In this document: positions 11,701-24,440 of the stretch, one piece after another
How positions within the stretch are numbered: position 1 is the first letter of the stretch
How the letters are laid out: every line of letters begins with the position of its first letter
The notes under the pieces: model-generated
The model's database searches: none
Seen by the model: the letters and a program-made list of their open reading frames with translations, nothing else
Told to the model about the DNA's origin: nothing
Assembly (NCBI GenBank): GCA_020744425.1
Contig: JAGMUV010000007.1
Span: 248,001-312,000, forward strand
DNA: 64,000 nucleotides
Direction: 5' to 3'
From: Dactylonectria macrodidyma
Lineage: Eukaryota > Ascomycota > Sordariomycetes > Hypocreales > Nectriaceae
Made by a program: the position numbers and the translations under genes

Positions 11701-13121
11701 AGATATGCGCTTACGACAAGAGCAGTGACTTTGCCCGCCGGGATGTGCAGAGTAAAATCTTCCAGAACACGAACGTCAGGGCGAGTAGGATAGCTGAAAT
11801 CCACAGAACTCAGATGAATCACACCATCCGTCTTGTCGAGCTTTTCTCCCGCGTCATCAAACGGGTTGATTGCAGAGGTTCTGTCAATCAGTGAGAACAT
11901 CTCCGAAGCCGCAGACGCAGCACGTCCAAAAGCGACCATGTGTGGCGCGATAGCCATAATCGTACTGGCAGCTACGATGACTGAAAACAACACGCTTTGG
12001 TATCACAGTTAGCAGCTGTTCGAAATCCCGTGGGATACAAGGTCCACAACTCACGTAAAGACAACGCCCACGTCGGAGATTTCTCCGCGCGAAATCATGT
12101 TGACGCCCTGCCAAAAGGCGAGACCCATGCCGCTGTACACGATAAAGTATTCTCCTCCAAACATGACTCCGTATAGAAGGTTTTTCTTCATTCCGTAGCT
12201 GAAGGCATTCTGCAAGAAAGTCTCATACTTGGCGATAACTCGCGGTCGGAGACTAAAGGCGTGGATGGTCCTGATGCTCCCAAGAATGTTTTCGGCGTAG
12301 CTGCCGGCTTGTCCATATATTTTCAGAATCTTGATTTCAACTTGTCCGTCGATAATGGCAACGCTGCCCACCACTAAGATCAAGACAGGAACTATACTGC
12401 TGACAATCAGCGCAAGTTTCCACTGCGTCATGAAAGCAACGACAAAGGCTGCCACGAATGTTGCGACGGCCTGGACGAAAGCACCCAGTTTTTCTGAGGT
12501 TCCTGACTGGATAAGCTTGCCATTCGAGGTTGCTTGCATCGAAATGGAACCGCCAACGCCCTGGTCGAAGAAGCCGATCTCTTGACTGAACGCCGCCCGA
12601 AGATAGCTATATCTGATGTTGCGGGTCAAGTGGAACGAAACGTAGGTGAATAGAGATGAATAGAGATAAGTGCAGCCGAATCGCGCAATCCCAATGTAGA
12701 CAAAGTTGAGACTTGTCATATTAGCGTCCTGAAGTCTGGCAGAGACCCATGTTACTCACGCAGGTTTTCTAGCAGCGGACATGAAGTTGTCTGGGATTTC
12801 GCCCGTCCTCGTCACATCCTCTAGTAGTGTTATGAATTGTCCCATTACGACATTCACCATGACCATCGCCACTCCAGATCCGATAGCACCAAGGATGGCG
12901 ATGAATCCGAGGACATAGTGAATCGGGCGGCCGTAGGTAAAGATTCTCTGCATTTGATGGGACGTTAGCAAAGCTTCAAACAGTTTCTAGTCAATGATAG
13001 AGAAATTCAAGCCTACCATAAATGCCTTTCTGTTCTTTATCTGTATATTTTCTCCATCTGCACCGTCGAAGGACCTTTGGGCCTGGCTCCCCTTTTCCGG
13101 AGAGGTTGAAGAATCCGACAT
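8709..13121 (-). CDS. full-length ABCB (MDR-type) multidrug transporter, 11 exons
   Basis: Exons (minus): 13017-13121, 12760-12947, 12055-12711, 11715-11994, 11512-11658, 10700-11450, 10477-10646, 9891-10420, 9722-9837, 9457-9647, 8709-9392; 3,819 nt, 1,272 aa. The order is TMD-NBD-TMD-NBD, as in P-glycoprotein. NBD1: Walker A GPSGSGKST at 411-419, Q-loop QQEPVLF, signature LSGGQ at 524-528, Walker B ILLLDE near 548. NBD2: Walker A GGSGCGKST at 1056-1064, LSGGQ at 1166-1170, LLDEATSALD near 1190. Both sites look catalytically complete. The protein should export drugs or toxic metabolites at the plasma membrane. The 48-nt intron 12712-12759 and the 56-nt intron 10421-10476 are the least certain joins; nearby AGs give in-frame alternatives. 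It has no obvious biosynthetic partner beside it. Confidence 0.92.
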
Positions 13122-14390
13122 TGGATTGGCGTAGTCGTAGAGTTTAAGAAAACGATTGAATGAATGTGAATTAAGAGAAGAATGGAGGTGTAGAAGCGAC
13201 TAGATAGGAAATGTGCTCTGATGTATTGCAAAGCTGATGGAGACGAGGAATAATCTCTCCATAGAGGCGCAGTGGTGGCTTTTGTACGCCGGCCCATCCT
13301 GCTCAAGCATCTCTGTCACGTACACAGCCACCAGGGTACCCGAAATTTGATCATAATTACAGTTGAGAGCCGGGGATTCGGAAATCATCAACACTGCGAG
13401 GAAGCCTGATATCGTGAAGGCCTTGTTGGCTTGTACGAAGTGGCCAAACAGAGCACGCACCTCAAACCTCTAGGTCAGAGACGAGACAAGGATACAAGGC
13501 GGAACCCGCGCGCCCCGAAGCCAGCTTCTCAATCAACCAGCCAGCGAACAAATTGACCAATGAGCCTCAATTGTTTCACGGCGGTCCGGACACCAAAAAT
13601 GCGGTTTCCGTGCGAAGAACTTGCATCAGCACGCAACATTTGTTTCCTAAAAGCCCGCCCCCGGGGTTGAGCAGCACTTGAAGCGCGAAGATGTGTCCAG
13701 GACACTGGAGGATCCAACAGTCAACACGAAGAAACTATCCATCTCCATTTCCGGTGTGCCTTCGAACTTTCCTCCTTTTCACTGTTTTCTACTAGTCATT
13801 CAACAATCGCAATCGTAAGACCCATGCCGCCGACGAAAGGCCACAGGTGCTGGCCTCTCTCGACGATGCCACGACGCCTTTGTCGCTCGCACAAAGTCCA
13901 CAACCAGATCTGATGCGACAGACGAAAGAAGCGTTTACGGGACGTCAATTCACACGAGCGATGCTTTTGTCATCATTACGGACAAGTTTGAGACGTGAAG
14001 CAAACATATGAATCGCGGCACATCCCCGCTTGAAGCCACATGACAACACCTAGGCGTGGTACCACTTTGCGATCAACGAGGTTTCCTGGGAATATATGGT
14101 CCATTTATTTATGGGATTGACGAAGCTTTGGATACTTCTAGCCGCAGCTACCTCTTTCCGAGGCTGTCACTTGGGAAAATCCTCGTGAAGTGGTACCATA
14201 AAAGAGCGAGTAAGTCCGTTCAGATCAATACTGGGCAAGTCTGGTAGACAGTGGCATTCTGTGAAAGTGATACTTCAAATTTGTCCACCCTCAGGGCTTC
14301 GTTCAACTATCATAACAGTCGCTATAAGAAATGGCAATATGGCTCTGCCATGAAAGCCTACAAGTCATCAATCATTTCCATCAATCAAGC
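13122..14390. other. intergenic
   Basis: About 1.27 kb between the ABC transporter start and the end of the sulfate permease. The palindrome GTGGTACCAC near 14057 is partly repeated near 14191 (GTGGTACCAT). No coding sequence or RNA gene recognised. Confidence 0.5.
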
Positions 14391-16486
14391 TCAAGCCTCC
14401 GCCTTCTCGTAATGCTCAGTATGCGGCTTAAGGCCGCTCTCACTCGTCGCCGAGTCCACCAACCTTGGAGCTCTAACGGCGCTGATCAAATCTGGGTAAA
14501 GAACCATGGGCTTCTTCTCGATGTCTCCTTCGTAATCTTCATCTGAATCGATGAGGTGCCACTCGGCTCTTTCGAAGCGCTCGCGGACATAGCTCGACAT
14601 GCCTACGAAGCGGATTTCGACCTCCTTGCCTCCGTACTTCTTGATTCCTGCAGCAAGACTCTTCAGGTGTGTCATTGCGGTGCTGTCAATGTGGTTGACG
14701 CGACCAAAGTCCAGGACAACGAGTCCGATGGCTGGTAGCGCCGAAGGGTCGTGGATCTTAGCCAGCTTGCGAAGCCTGGCGACACGCTTCTCGCCCACAA
14801 CAGACCAGTTGCGTTCCGTTTCAGGCCCGTGGCTGCCGTTGTAGACGGGTGAGTGATATGTCTGGATATCATCCAGGGCTGCGGTAGTGTTGCTAAATGC
14901 ATTGGGGAAGAAGAGTGACTCGTTGAAACGGAAAATACGTGTGTCTTCTGGCAAGTTTTGTGGTATTGAGCGCGACTCGTTCAGAGCATGCGCAAGCTCA
15001 GATACGGACTGAACACCACCGCCCGTTGACGACAGTCTGGTGAAAGCCTGGCGGAGCAGCACGTAGATGATGTTGAAGCCGACAGCGACGCCAATGCCAA
15101 CCTCGGAGGAGACAAAGAGTGTGATCCAAAACGCAAGCATGGACGAGATGAAATCGGCCAAAGATGTCTTCCAGTACCTGTAAAAGGTGGATGGCGGAGA
15201 AATGAGTCCCCAAACAGCAGTGATGATGATGGCAGCCAGGGTCGCCTTGGGAATCCAGTACAGTGTCCCGACCAGCTCGTACACACAGATGAGAACAACA
15301 GCCATGGTGACGATGCCAGAGAGAGGAGACTTGACGTTGCAGGCGGAGTTGACGGCGGTACGAGACATGGCACCACCTACGCCCATGGCGTGGAAGAAGC
15401 TGTTGAAGAAGTTTGTAACGCCAAAGTAGCATAGTTCTTGGCTTTGGTCTGTCGTGTACCCGTTTTTGACAGAGAATGCTCGACAAATAGCCGTGTGTTC
15501 GACTGCTGCACCTATAAAGACTGCGATGCTTCGCCCGGCTGTCTCGGAGATGAGGTCCGTCTTGGGCATCTTTGGGGCTTCTTGCCCGTCGGCTTGGACC
15601 TCAACGACCTCGAAGAGGAAGTTCTCTCGGTTCTTGTTGACTGCGTAGCTGACTCCGGTGAAGAGCACAAGGGTCAAGAAGGCCCTGGTGATGGACAGGA
15701 GCCAGATGATCTTGTTATCCTTGCCCCATTTCTTGCCCGACTTGTCAAGGATGGTCAAGAACAAGATACCGGTGAAGCCAATGAGACATGCCCAGCCATT
15801 GGCGTTGGGAAGCTCTTTGAAGATGTCGTGGATCTGCGTGGCCGCGCCGTCGCCGACGTTGTCTTCGCCGAGCAGGTTGTCCATCTGGTTCAGGATGATG
15901 GTGATGGCAATGGCGGTGATGAAACCGCTGAGGACGGGCAGAGAGATGAACTCCAGCAAGAAACCGAGCTTGAGAAAGCCCAGAGCCATGCCGTAGACTC
16001 CCATCATGAAGGCTGTTGCCGATGCAATCTCAGAGGGAGTCCAACGATCTTGAAGAGCATGTACATTTTCGGATGTGAGGAGACCGATGAGCGAGGTAGG
16101 ACCGGTTGACACATCTATTCATTAAAGTTAGCTTGGCAAGTTGAATCGATCTTCATACACGTACCCTTCGTAGTTCCCATAAAGGCATAAATGGCAGCAG
16201 GCAACCAGCTGGACATGAGTCCATACTCAACAGGAATTTCTGCAATCTTGGCATAAGAAAGACCCTGTGGAATGAGCATGAGACCAATGGTCAGGCCGGC
16301 AATCACGTCGTTAACGATCCATCGCAGGTTGTACTTGGGCAGCCAGCCGATGATGGGGAACTTGTCGGCGAGGTACTGCACCGAGGCTGAGGGAAGGGCT
16401 TTGGCCCCGGATACACCCAGGCGGGCGGCCCGGTTCCAGGTTACGTCGTTTCGGAGGTCCGAGGTTACTTTCTCGACAACCTTCAT
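14391..16486 (-). CDS. SulP-family sulfate permease with STAS domain
   Basis: Two exons (minus): 16165-16486 and 14391-16114, with a 50-nt intron (GTACGT...TAG). Product 681 aa. The N-terminal membrane region has the SulP signature FPIIGWLPKYNLRWIVND followed by AGLTIGLMLIPQGLSYAKIA, then about 10-12 membrane helices. The C-terminal third (about 520-640) is a STAS domain (VVLDFGRVNHIDSTAMTHLKS). The protein imports sulfate across the plasma membrane with protons and feeds the sulfur assimilation pathway; in related fungi expression is controlled by the CYS3/MetR bZIP factor under sulfur starvation, but I did not identify a clear binding site here. The ATG at 16486 is chosen because the residues after it (MKVVEKVTSDLRND) match the usual short cytoplasmic N-terminus. 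Confidence 0.92.
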
Positions 16487-17803
16487 GATGATGGAGTTTG
16501 CTTGGTGTTTGTGACAGAGAAGAGTGAGTGTGTGGAAGAGAGGAGAGGAATTCGCAAAGAGTATATCGGGCGAGGGGTTTATATGGGATCCTCGCTCTCG
16601 CATTGACTAAGTCAGAAATGCAACTCGAAGGGTTCAGAGCACTCCATGACCGTACTGTGCCTGTGCACCGTCTCTCCAAAGGGGTACATGACTTTCAAAG
16701 GTTGGGCGTTTTCTGTACATGCCCTAGACGTCACCCGCCCCCTCGTAGCTTCATCCTATCGACTGAATCTCGGGCTTCGGTATCCCTTTCCCCCCTCAGG
16801 CGCCTCTCTAAATGAGGGGAAGAGCCATGAGAGATCCTGTTAGAAACAGTTAAAGTTGGACTGAGGGTGTAAAGTGGCCCGGATGCTGCGTCCAATAGAT
16901 GGGTGTGGGCACCGGCGGTGGTGTAGGGCGACTGGCAGTCGACGAGGCGGTCGTAAGAAAGGTAGTATTCACGAAACGGCATCCGCTAGCCAGGTCAGCT
17001 CTCGTTACGACCACAGCCAGGCGATCAACAGCGCGAGAGGGTGTGACCCCAAAGGCTGACAATATTGGAGGCTTGTTGCTTCCCCTCTCTTTGGTTCCTT
17101 TAGTTCACTGGCTGGAGGGACGTGCAAGCCTCGACGTCGTGAAGAAGGCGTCCAGCAGGGGTTCCACTGCCTTGCATCATGATCACACGCACATCTCACA
17201 TAAATGCGGGGGATAGAACGGGCGTCACAAGTGCCATGTGTGTGGGGGGGTAGGGGGGGTCAGATTCTCAGGACGAATCCAGACACCCATGATTCTGCCT
17301 ATTATCCGTTTTGACTAGTCACGGGAAATGCATCCAAATCTAGCCGAGCTTCAATATGGAAGGTAACTGGTTGACGATCGCTATCTAGTACCAATGCCAC
17401 GTAGATGATGTATCAGCACGACTCGGGGAGGCGAATGTTGTTGCGGCTTTGACAAAAACACTATGAGATTGCGAGAGGCTGGCCGGAAGACGGCAGTTGA
17501 GACCTGAGACGATAGAGGTCCTTTTGTTTGTTTCACGGGTCTTAAGATCGCCGGCGTGGAGTAATTGTTTCGTGGAACAAAAGATCGCCCGAGATGCAAT
17601 AAATAGATCGGCGTTAGAAGCGGGAATCGGGGGCATTGTAAGTGGGATTGTTTCAAGTACAGAAATGGGGAGTTTCATTCGTCATAGCCTCATAAAGATA
17701 CGATGGATGGTTACATGAGATTCAGCGACCGCGATAAGATATTTGTCTCTGGGCAAAGCTTCGAATTGATTATCTCCGTGTCTAACTTAGAACCGGAACG
17801 CCC
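16487..17803. other. intergenic
   Basis: 1.3 kb upstream of the sulfate permease and downstream of the DUF1275 gene. Two G-rich runs occur at about 17240-17260. Short frames on both strands lack family character and no repeat was found. Confidence 0.5.
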
Positions 17804-18701
17804 TCACTCCTCAGCAGGCCAGAGCGCCCAGGAGAGAACAATCAGAAACTTCAAGCCAGCTGCAACCCACAGGGCACCAGCAGCTCCCAGAGCACTCTTC
17901 GCAATGAAGCCGCCAATCAAAGCGCCGACGAGAAGCAGCGTGGGTGCAGCCATCCTCTGGTTCCGCTCCACATTGATAAAGATGCTCTCAAACAGCTCCG
18001 CGTCTGAGAACAAGTCGCAGTAGATGCTCGTGAGAACCACGCTGGTCAGGGCATTGTACTTCAACGCGCGGCTCGCAACGGCCTGGCCGCAGCTCTGCAG
18101 CGCGATGAGTCCGATGGGTACGATGACGTACCAGGGCACCTCGTCTGGGCCGGCGCCTTTCGGGCCCCAGGTCAGTATGGAGGCGGCCACGATGATGAGG
18201 ACCATCTGGATGACGAAGGAGAGACACAGGACCCATTTTCGCTTGGGGGACGGAGAAAAGGCCCTGTGAAGACGGCTGAAGCAAAACGATCCGATGCAAA
18301 AGGCCAAGATGGAGACACCGGACTTTTTCCAACGATTTGTGCCTGCTGTTGGGCCTAGACCAACATAGACGGTATTTCCTGTGATTGCAGTGTCAGCTCA
18401 GAGTTCTCCAGTATCAATTGACATCTCCACGAGTCAACATACCAGTCTGCATAGACACAAACGCTCCCCATGTCGAGATGGAAGCGCTGTCCAAGATTCC
18501 CGTGATAACGTAGCAGGCCAGCAAGACGACGTCAGACCAATCGCGACGCACGTCAACGACCATCTTTCTCCGCCACCAAGACTTGGGCTCAGGCTTTCGC
18601 CCCAACAATGGTGCGTGCTGGCCGTCATCATTGATGGCGTCATCTCCCCCGCCGTTGACTGCGTTGTCGACGGTTCCGTACGTGGTGGGCAGGGTGGCCA
18701 T
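17804..18701 (-). CDS. DUF1275 (YoaK-type) membrane protein
   Basis: Exons (minus): 18443-18701 and 17804-18378, joined across a 64-nt intron (GTATGT...CAG) to give 277 aa. The start MATLPTTYGTVDN at 18701 precedes a soluble N-terminus of about 55 residues. The membrane part starts with LLACYVITGILDSASISTWG and, after the intron, MQTGNTVYVGLG, the conserved region of DUF1275; it continues through about six hydrophobic segments ending ALWVAAGLKFLIVLSWALW. The family is common in Pezizomycotina and bacteria; its biochemical function is unknown. It is divergent from the oxalate decarboxylase gene and shares about 745 bp of upstream DNA with it. Confidence 0.86.
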
Positions 18702-19446
18702 TGTGGGATGATATAAGAGATGGATTGGCTGTGTAAAAAAATATGATATGATATTTGACAAGAGGGTAGAAAGAGAGAGAGATAAAAATCGTACGTTTTT
18801 TTCCTTCTCTCACGTCCGAATGCGCTTTAATGGGAAACACCCGGTTCATCAAGATTTCCTCCTTATACAGGTCCCAATGCATGACGAACGGGCTGCCAAG
18901 TCTGGATACCCAACCTCCCTTTTGCTCGTCCAAACGCCACTAGGTCGCAATTCCCCCTCATCTTGGCGCAGCAATAGCAGGATTGGGTCGATCACTGGGG
19001 AAACTAATGGGAAGCTTCGGGGGGGAATGGTAGGATGGGAGGCACATGAACCAGACCCTGGCTCGCCCTTCTAACTGCAAAGGAATGCGATTTGCTAGGA
19101 CCTCTTCACCCCCGCACGCTTGCCGCACAATGACCAGCCTATCCAAAACGTCTTCTTCACCACCACCTTTTCGGCGACATTGCTCAATGGAGAATATTCG
19201 GATTTGCGTCGGTGTCAGTGCTCCGAGGGGAGCTCTTCTACCCCTGGAAAAGCACCTCCTGGGGGAGCTTTATAGGTCCTGTGATATCTAGGAGCTTCTC
19301 TGGTGCAGACAAAGCTGGAAATGCATCCCATCCCATATCTAGCTTGATCTTGGTTATCCACCCTCTCACACACACACTCGCACACACCCCATCATATCTT
19401 TATCTTGAGCCTTTTTACTCCTTCTTGAGGCTGTCCAATCATCAAG
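18702..19446. promoter_or_regulatory. divergent promoter region (DUF1275 / oxalate decarboxylase)
   Basis: 745 bp between two divergent starts. On the plus strand a TTTATAGG element lies at 19269-19276, about 175 bp before the oxalate decarboxylase ATG, followed by a C/T-rich leader with CACACA repeats (19370-19390). Regulatory role is inferred from position only. Confidence 0.35.
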
Positions 19447-21016
19447 ATGCATTCCTCCCTGCTCCTCGGCGTGGCCCTCGTCGCAAACCTCTGCGATGCC
19501 GTCCCCGTCCAGGACAGCCCTCGCCAGCGTCTTCTAGACGGACTCGGCCTGCCTTCGACGTACAAGAGCGTCTCTGGCGGAGGGCGTCTGCCTTTCACTC
19601 CAGGGCATAAGGATCCCTATGATCATGCCGTTGACACTGTTGGAGACGAGCTCGATCCATTGCCATGGCGCAATGGCCTGGGCGCTTCGGTGCTCGGCCC
19701 GTGGAACAGGGAACGGTCTCGCCAGAGCCCCGATCTCGTTCGGCCGCCCAGCACTGATAGCGGAAACCTCGCCAACATGCGCTGGAGCTTTGCGGACTCT
19801 CACATTCGCATTGAGGTGAGTTCTTTTGATTTATTCAATAATTAGCGTTCCGGAGCTGACAGAGAAACTCTAGGAAGGAGGATGGACTCGCCAGACGACC
19901 GTCAGAGAGCTGCCTACGAGTGTAGAACTCGCCGCGGTCAACATGCGTCTCGGCGAGGGCGTTATTCGAGAGCTGCACTGGCACAAGGAAGCCGAGTGGG
20001 CCTATGTTCTCGACGGCGAGGTCCGCGTTACAGCGCTCGATTACGAAGGCGGCAACTTTATTGACGACCTGAAGAAGGGAGATCTCTGGGTGAGTTACCT
20101 ACGAATCATTGTCTTCGAAAATCAAAAGCTCACACGGAATCATAGTATTTCCCCAGTGGCGTCCCTCATTCTCTCCAAGGTCTTAGTGAGAACGGCACCG
20201 AGTTCCTTCTCATCTTTGACGACGGCGGCTTTTCTGAGGAGTCTACTTTCATTCTTACTGACTGGCTAGGTAAGCTCTTCTCTCTGAAACCCAGTCTTCC
20301 TTACTAACAAATCAGCACACACACCCAAGTCTGTCATTGCCAAGAACTTCAACCTCGCACCAGAGGTCTTTGCCCACATCCCCAAGGGCGAAAAGTACAT
20401 CTTCCAAGGCACTGTGCCCGGCAGCATCGACGACGAGGAGCCACAGGGCCGTAAAGTAAAGAAGTCCAAGTACAACTTCACACACCGTATGCTCGAGCAA
20501 GAGCCTATCAACAGCACCAACGGCGGCGGCCACGTCCGCATCACCGACTCAACCAACTTCCACATCTCCAAGACCATTGCCGCCGCCCACGCCGTCATCG
20601 AGCCCGGCGCCATCCGCGAGATGCACTGGCACCCGACGGCTGACGAGTGGAGCTTCTTCATCCGGGGTCGAGCCCGCGTCACCATCTTCGCCTCCGAGGG
20701 CAACGCCCGCACCTTCGACTACCTGCCCGGCGACGTCGGCATCGTCCCGCGCAACATGGGCCACTTTGTCGAGAACATTGGCGACGAGCCCGTCGAGATG
20801 CTCGAGGTCTTCCGCGCCGACCAGTTCCGCGACGTCTCCCTCTTCAAGTGGATGGGCGAGACACCCCAGAAGCAGGTCATCGACACCCTCTTTGCCGACG
20901 ATCCCAAGAACGGCCGTCTCTTCCTTGACAAGATCAAGGATGCTGACAACAATGCTGTCACCAAGCCCGACTTTTACCGATCTAAGAGCGTGGCGACTGA
21001 GGGCGAGGAACTTTGA
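19447..21016 (+). CDS. secreted bicupin oxalate decarboxylase
   Basis: Exons: 19447-19815, 19874-20089, 20146-20269, 20316-21016; introns of 58, 56 and 46 nt. Product 469 aa with a signal peptide ([20 protein letters not shown]). Two Mn-binding cupin domains are complete: the first has His158, His160, Glu164 and His203 (LHWHKEAEW ... PHSLQG), the second His340, His342, Glu347 and His386 ([10 protein letters not shown] ... MGHFVEN). The flexible lid beside the first site reads SEEST (225-229); in bacterial oxalate decarboxylase the equivalent SENST carries the catalytic glutamate, so decarboxylase rather than oxidase activity is likely. It converts oxalate to formate and CO2 outside the cell or in the wall, raising pH and removing oxalic acid. 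Divergent from the DUF1275 gene. Confidence 0.93.
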
Positions 21017-23389
21017 AGGGGACAAAAAAGATCCCATTGGGTTATGAATTTCATTTAGGCGGTTTATCCTAGGAAACTAGCTTGTACAATTTGAATGCAG
21101 TCAGCTGTTTGATGTCATAATGAGCACTCTGAGTACTATCAGCTCTCTTTTTTTTTCAATCCCACCGTCTAAGTCAATGTTCAACGTGATGATTACAGAA
21201 TGACAACAACACCGAGTTTCGTCCCATCTTCAAATTAGACTACGAATTAGACTATCACCTTGCGTACTACCACACCACGCCCACAACTTCAAGCCACGAC
21301 ATGCAGTATGTGATACCGACTCAACTCGGACATGGCACGGAGACGAATGATGCCTGCAACCGACATATCCCCGCATCAACTCACACTCGGTACGCTGTCC
21401 AAAGCAGGATATCCGCCTCCGAACCGAAGCCCAAGTCGCAACGCCACTCGGAGGAGGCCCCAAATGCGTATGCGCGGACGATAATCAATGCCGCTACGTG
21501 TGCGCACACATGATACGTCGTCTATGTTTGGATCAGCTCTCCTCATTTCCCAGTCCAATGCCTTGCTTCTAGTCCTTGCAACCCCCCAAACCCCGTGTAA
21601 CCCCCACAGGTTGCATTCCCCGCTTCCCCGCTTCACTCAGAGGCTGAGGTATCATCGGCCCAATAATCGCGGCAGCAGGGCGGCGCCTCCCCGGTCAGTT
21701 AGGTCTCACCTCACACGCGGCCGCTCTTTCTGGTGGCTTGCAGGGGTTAGAAACGATATGCCGCCTTCTACTATCCATTGAAGCGCCCTCCTTCTACCAG
21801 GGGTTGCAGGGCCTCGACTTGCTCACCATGTAAGACGGCAACCTCTACACCCGTTCAGTGCTGCAACGGCCGGGCAGCTCCCAGCTTGTCGACTCTGCAA
21901 CGCGACCCTCCGGCGTTCGGTAAGTGAGCTCCTCTCTCCGAAGCCCGGGTGCGCACCGAAAGAGGGGTAAGTCGGATCTCACGGCATCTTGATGTCTTGT
22001 CACGGTCGAGATCGCCCATGTACCTCGACGAGGCAGAGACAGTGTGCGCTCCGAGTCGCTACTCCCTGCCCACCTAAACGACGGACGTACCCCAGATTTC
22101 ATCGGGACATTCACCCTTCAGCTCCACTACGATTCCACTTGAATCCCGCGATTCCACTTAGATGCGTCGCGAAGATGGGCCGGGTCTGCGGAAGGGAAGA
22201 ATCTGGGGTAGCTCGGTTGGTCTCGGGATGGAGGATGGGGCGATAACGGAGGAAACATGTGAACTAAAAGCATGAGTATCAGGAGAGAATTTTACTTTTG
22301 ACGCCAAGAATGGTATGTTATCTTGGCGGTGACAACCCATCTTGAAAAGCATGCTACCTGGACGACTATAAGTACAACGGAGGAGTCCAACGATCTGCTC
22401 TTCAACACATTTCTCAACCGAATTAGAGCGTCGACCAGGTCGTGGGGTTGTGCGGAGCCAGCACAATCGCAAATTCGCAATCCTCTCCTCAACAACCATC
22501 GTTCCGAAGAATCGACTTCTCTTTCAGGAATATCACCCATCCGAACAGCGCCCTATCCACGAAACGTCTTAGCATTTATATCACAGCCCCATTGACACAG
22601 TGAAGGGGGCGTTGGGCTAGAGTCACGTGATGGCTTCAATGGAATCAAGCTCTAGGGTAGTTCCCTCGAGTTAGCCACGAAACCGAACCGAATACCAACG
22701 ACGAAAAAAATCATCGAAAGACTCAAAAGCTGGATGGTTATACTCTTTTCTCTGGGCTGGGTTTAGAAGATTTGTTATGTCTTTGCTAACCATGTGTGGT
22801 GATTTTACTCTTGTTTTGAACAATGGGTTGGCTATGCTCACCAGGACTTACCCTATGGTCTCCGACAGCTTTGAGGGACTCGCGACGGAGTCCGATGTTT
22901 GAGACCGGCAAAGAGCTGTGTCTGTTCTTTACGCTTGCGAAAGATACACTTCCATATCTATATGGGTCAATTCATCTATCGCGCTATGCTTTTGCTTAAT
23001 CGGAACTCGTGACTATGCAAGTTGAATCGTCATTCCTGGCGGTCACCAACCACTTCCATACCCATTCACCACACTCTTCATCCCAGTTATGTCTTGGAGA
23101 GAGCGGATAGAAGCGATTGCTGTGTACAACTCTTCTTTATCCAGCGCACTGATATTCTAACAAAGCATTCTAGTTGGCCGCTTCGGGACTGAATTGATCT
23201 CCTGGCCCAAGATCGTACGTCCGACAAGCCTTCGCACAACCATCCGTCTGCCGCCCGCTATGTTGAACTCTTCAGCACACTCGACTCTGTCGCACTCGGC
23301 CACGACAAGACTTCGCATTTAGTCCTGAGGCCAGCGTAACCACCGACCTATCTACTGTCGATCCGGACAATCCTGACACCTTGATGGGA
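21017..23389. other. gene-poor stretch, no gene seen
   Basis: 2.4 kb downstream of the oxalate decarboxylase. Open frames are short, overlap on both strands and show no recognisable domain. A polypyrimidine run lies at about 21146-21158. Some coding-like wording begins near 23100 and belongs to the broken region described next. Confidence 0.4.
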
Positions 23390-24440
23390 CCTCTGATGGG
23401 GTATGCATGGTGGCAACTTGACGCTCAACGACAGAGGGTACCAGACCTGTACGAAGCAAGGCCCTCACCGACGAGCTCGACCAAGAAAGCCCCGAACTCT
23501 TGGACGAACGCGCGAACCAGAGCCGAAAGTGAGGGCAGACTACACCAGAGCGACAGAAATACGGACGATGGCAAACTAAATTGTGCCTAGTCTTTCGACA
23601 CAACAACCAAGAGCACAACCATTGTTCCGGTCGGCGAAACATATTCATCAGCTACCGCCGCACATGATCTTGATGAAGAAGCTACAGGCTCTCACTATAA
23701 AACCCATTGTTTTTCCATTGGTTATGATCACCAGTAACCTAATGCTGGCTAGGTCAATGGTTGTCTTGGCGACACGTCAGACCCCTTTGTACCCGACAAC
23801 AACCTTTCCTCTTACAGAAATGAGACTGAGTTCTATAGATTCCGATCAGTGGGATAGCGTCGTCAGATTTATCGGTTCAGAGCTGACTAGTGCGACACTA
23901 ATTAGGATCTTCCAATCTTTCGTCACTGACCGCAGCCCACCGATGTTCAGCTTCTAGACTTTTGTCTCCAAATAGGTCATTCTCAAGACCATCTATCTCT
24001 TTTCCTTTGCATGGCAACCTTGATCCCGGGTCATCACCGTCACCATACCCCTAATCGAATGGCAAACACGGTTCTCAGCCGGATGGGCCGCTCGGAATTC
24101 GGCACGAAGGCGACAAATCGACAAGGTATAGGCCTATCGCATACTAATTTCCGGCTTTCAAGGACCTCCCGCGGGGATTTAACAGCTCAAGGGCGACCTA
24201 ATACCAAGATGCGAATGTGATTACGACCGACCTCTCTTTGATTTCTACATGTTTCGAAGCCACTCGGTGTTGCGACGGACTTGGCGATGCCCTCACTTTG
24301 GCCACGGATTCAAGTCAACGCCTACCATTACCAATGGCTGTTATACCGGCGTTCATCCTTTTGGTAATAATAGAGGCTGGTTCAGATCACGGACTCGCTT
24401 CTGTTTTCCTTTTAGGGGTCCAGCCCAAGCGCTAGGTTAG
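23390..24440 (+). pseudogene. broken coding sequence, possibly a large secreted chitinase C-terminus
   Basis: Several protein-like stretches lie on the plus strand in changing frames with stops between them: NLTLNDRGYQTC (about 23413-23449), ALTDELDQESPELLDERANQ (about 23462-23521), then SHYKTHCFSIGYD (about 23690-23728), NGCLGDTSDPFVPDNN (about 23756-23803) and NGCYTGVHPFGNNRGWF (about 24334-24384). No single frame covers them and introns alone do not seem to join them. The wording resembles, from memory, the long C-terminal region of subgroup C (killer toxin-like) GH18 chitinases, which is secreted and cysteine-bearing. No catalytic GH18 motif was found, so this would be a decayed 3' fragment. 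The family call is weak; that it is degraded coding DNA is somewhat firmer. Confidence 0.3.

Noticed and set aside
15438..16109. 223-codon plus-strand frame
   Set aside because: Antisense to the sulfate permease membrane region.
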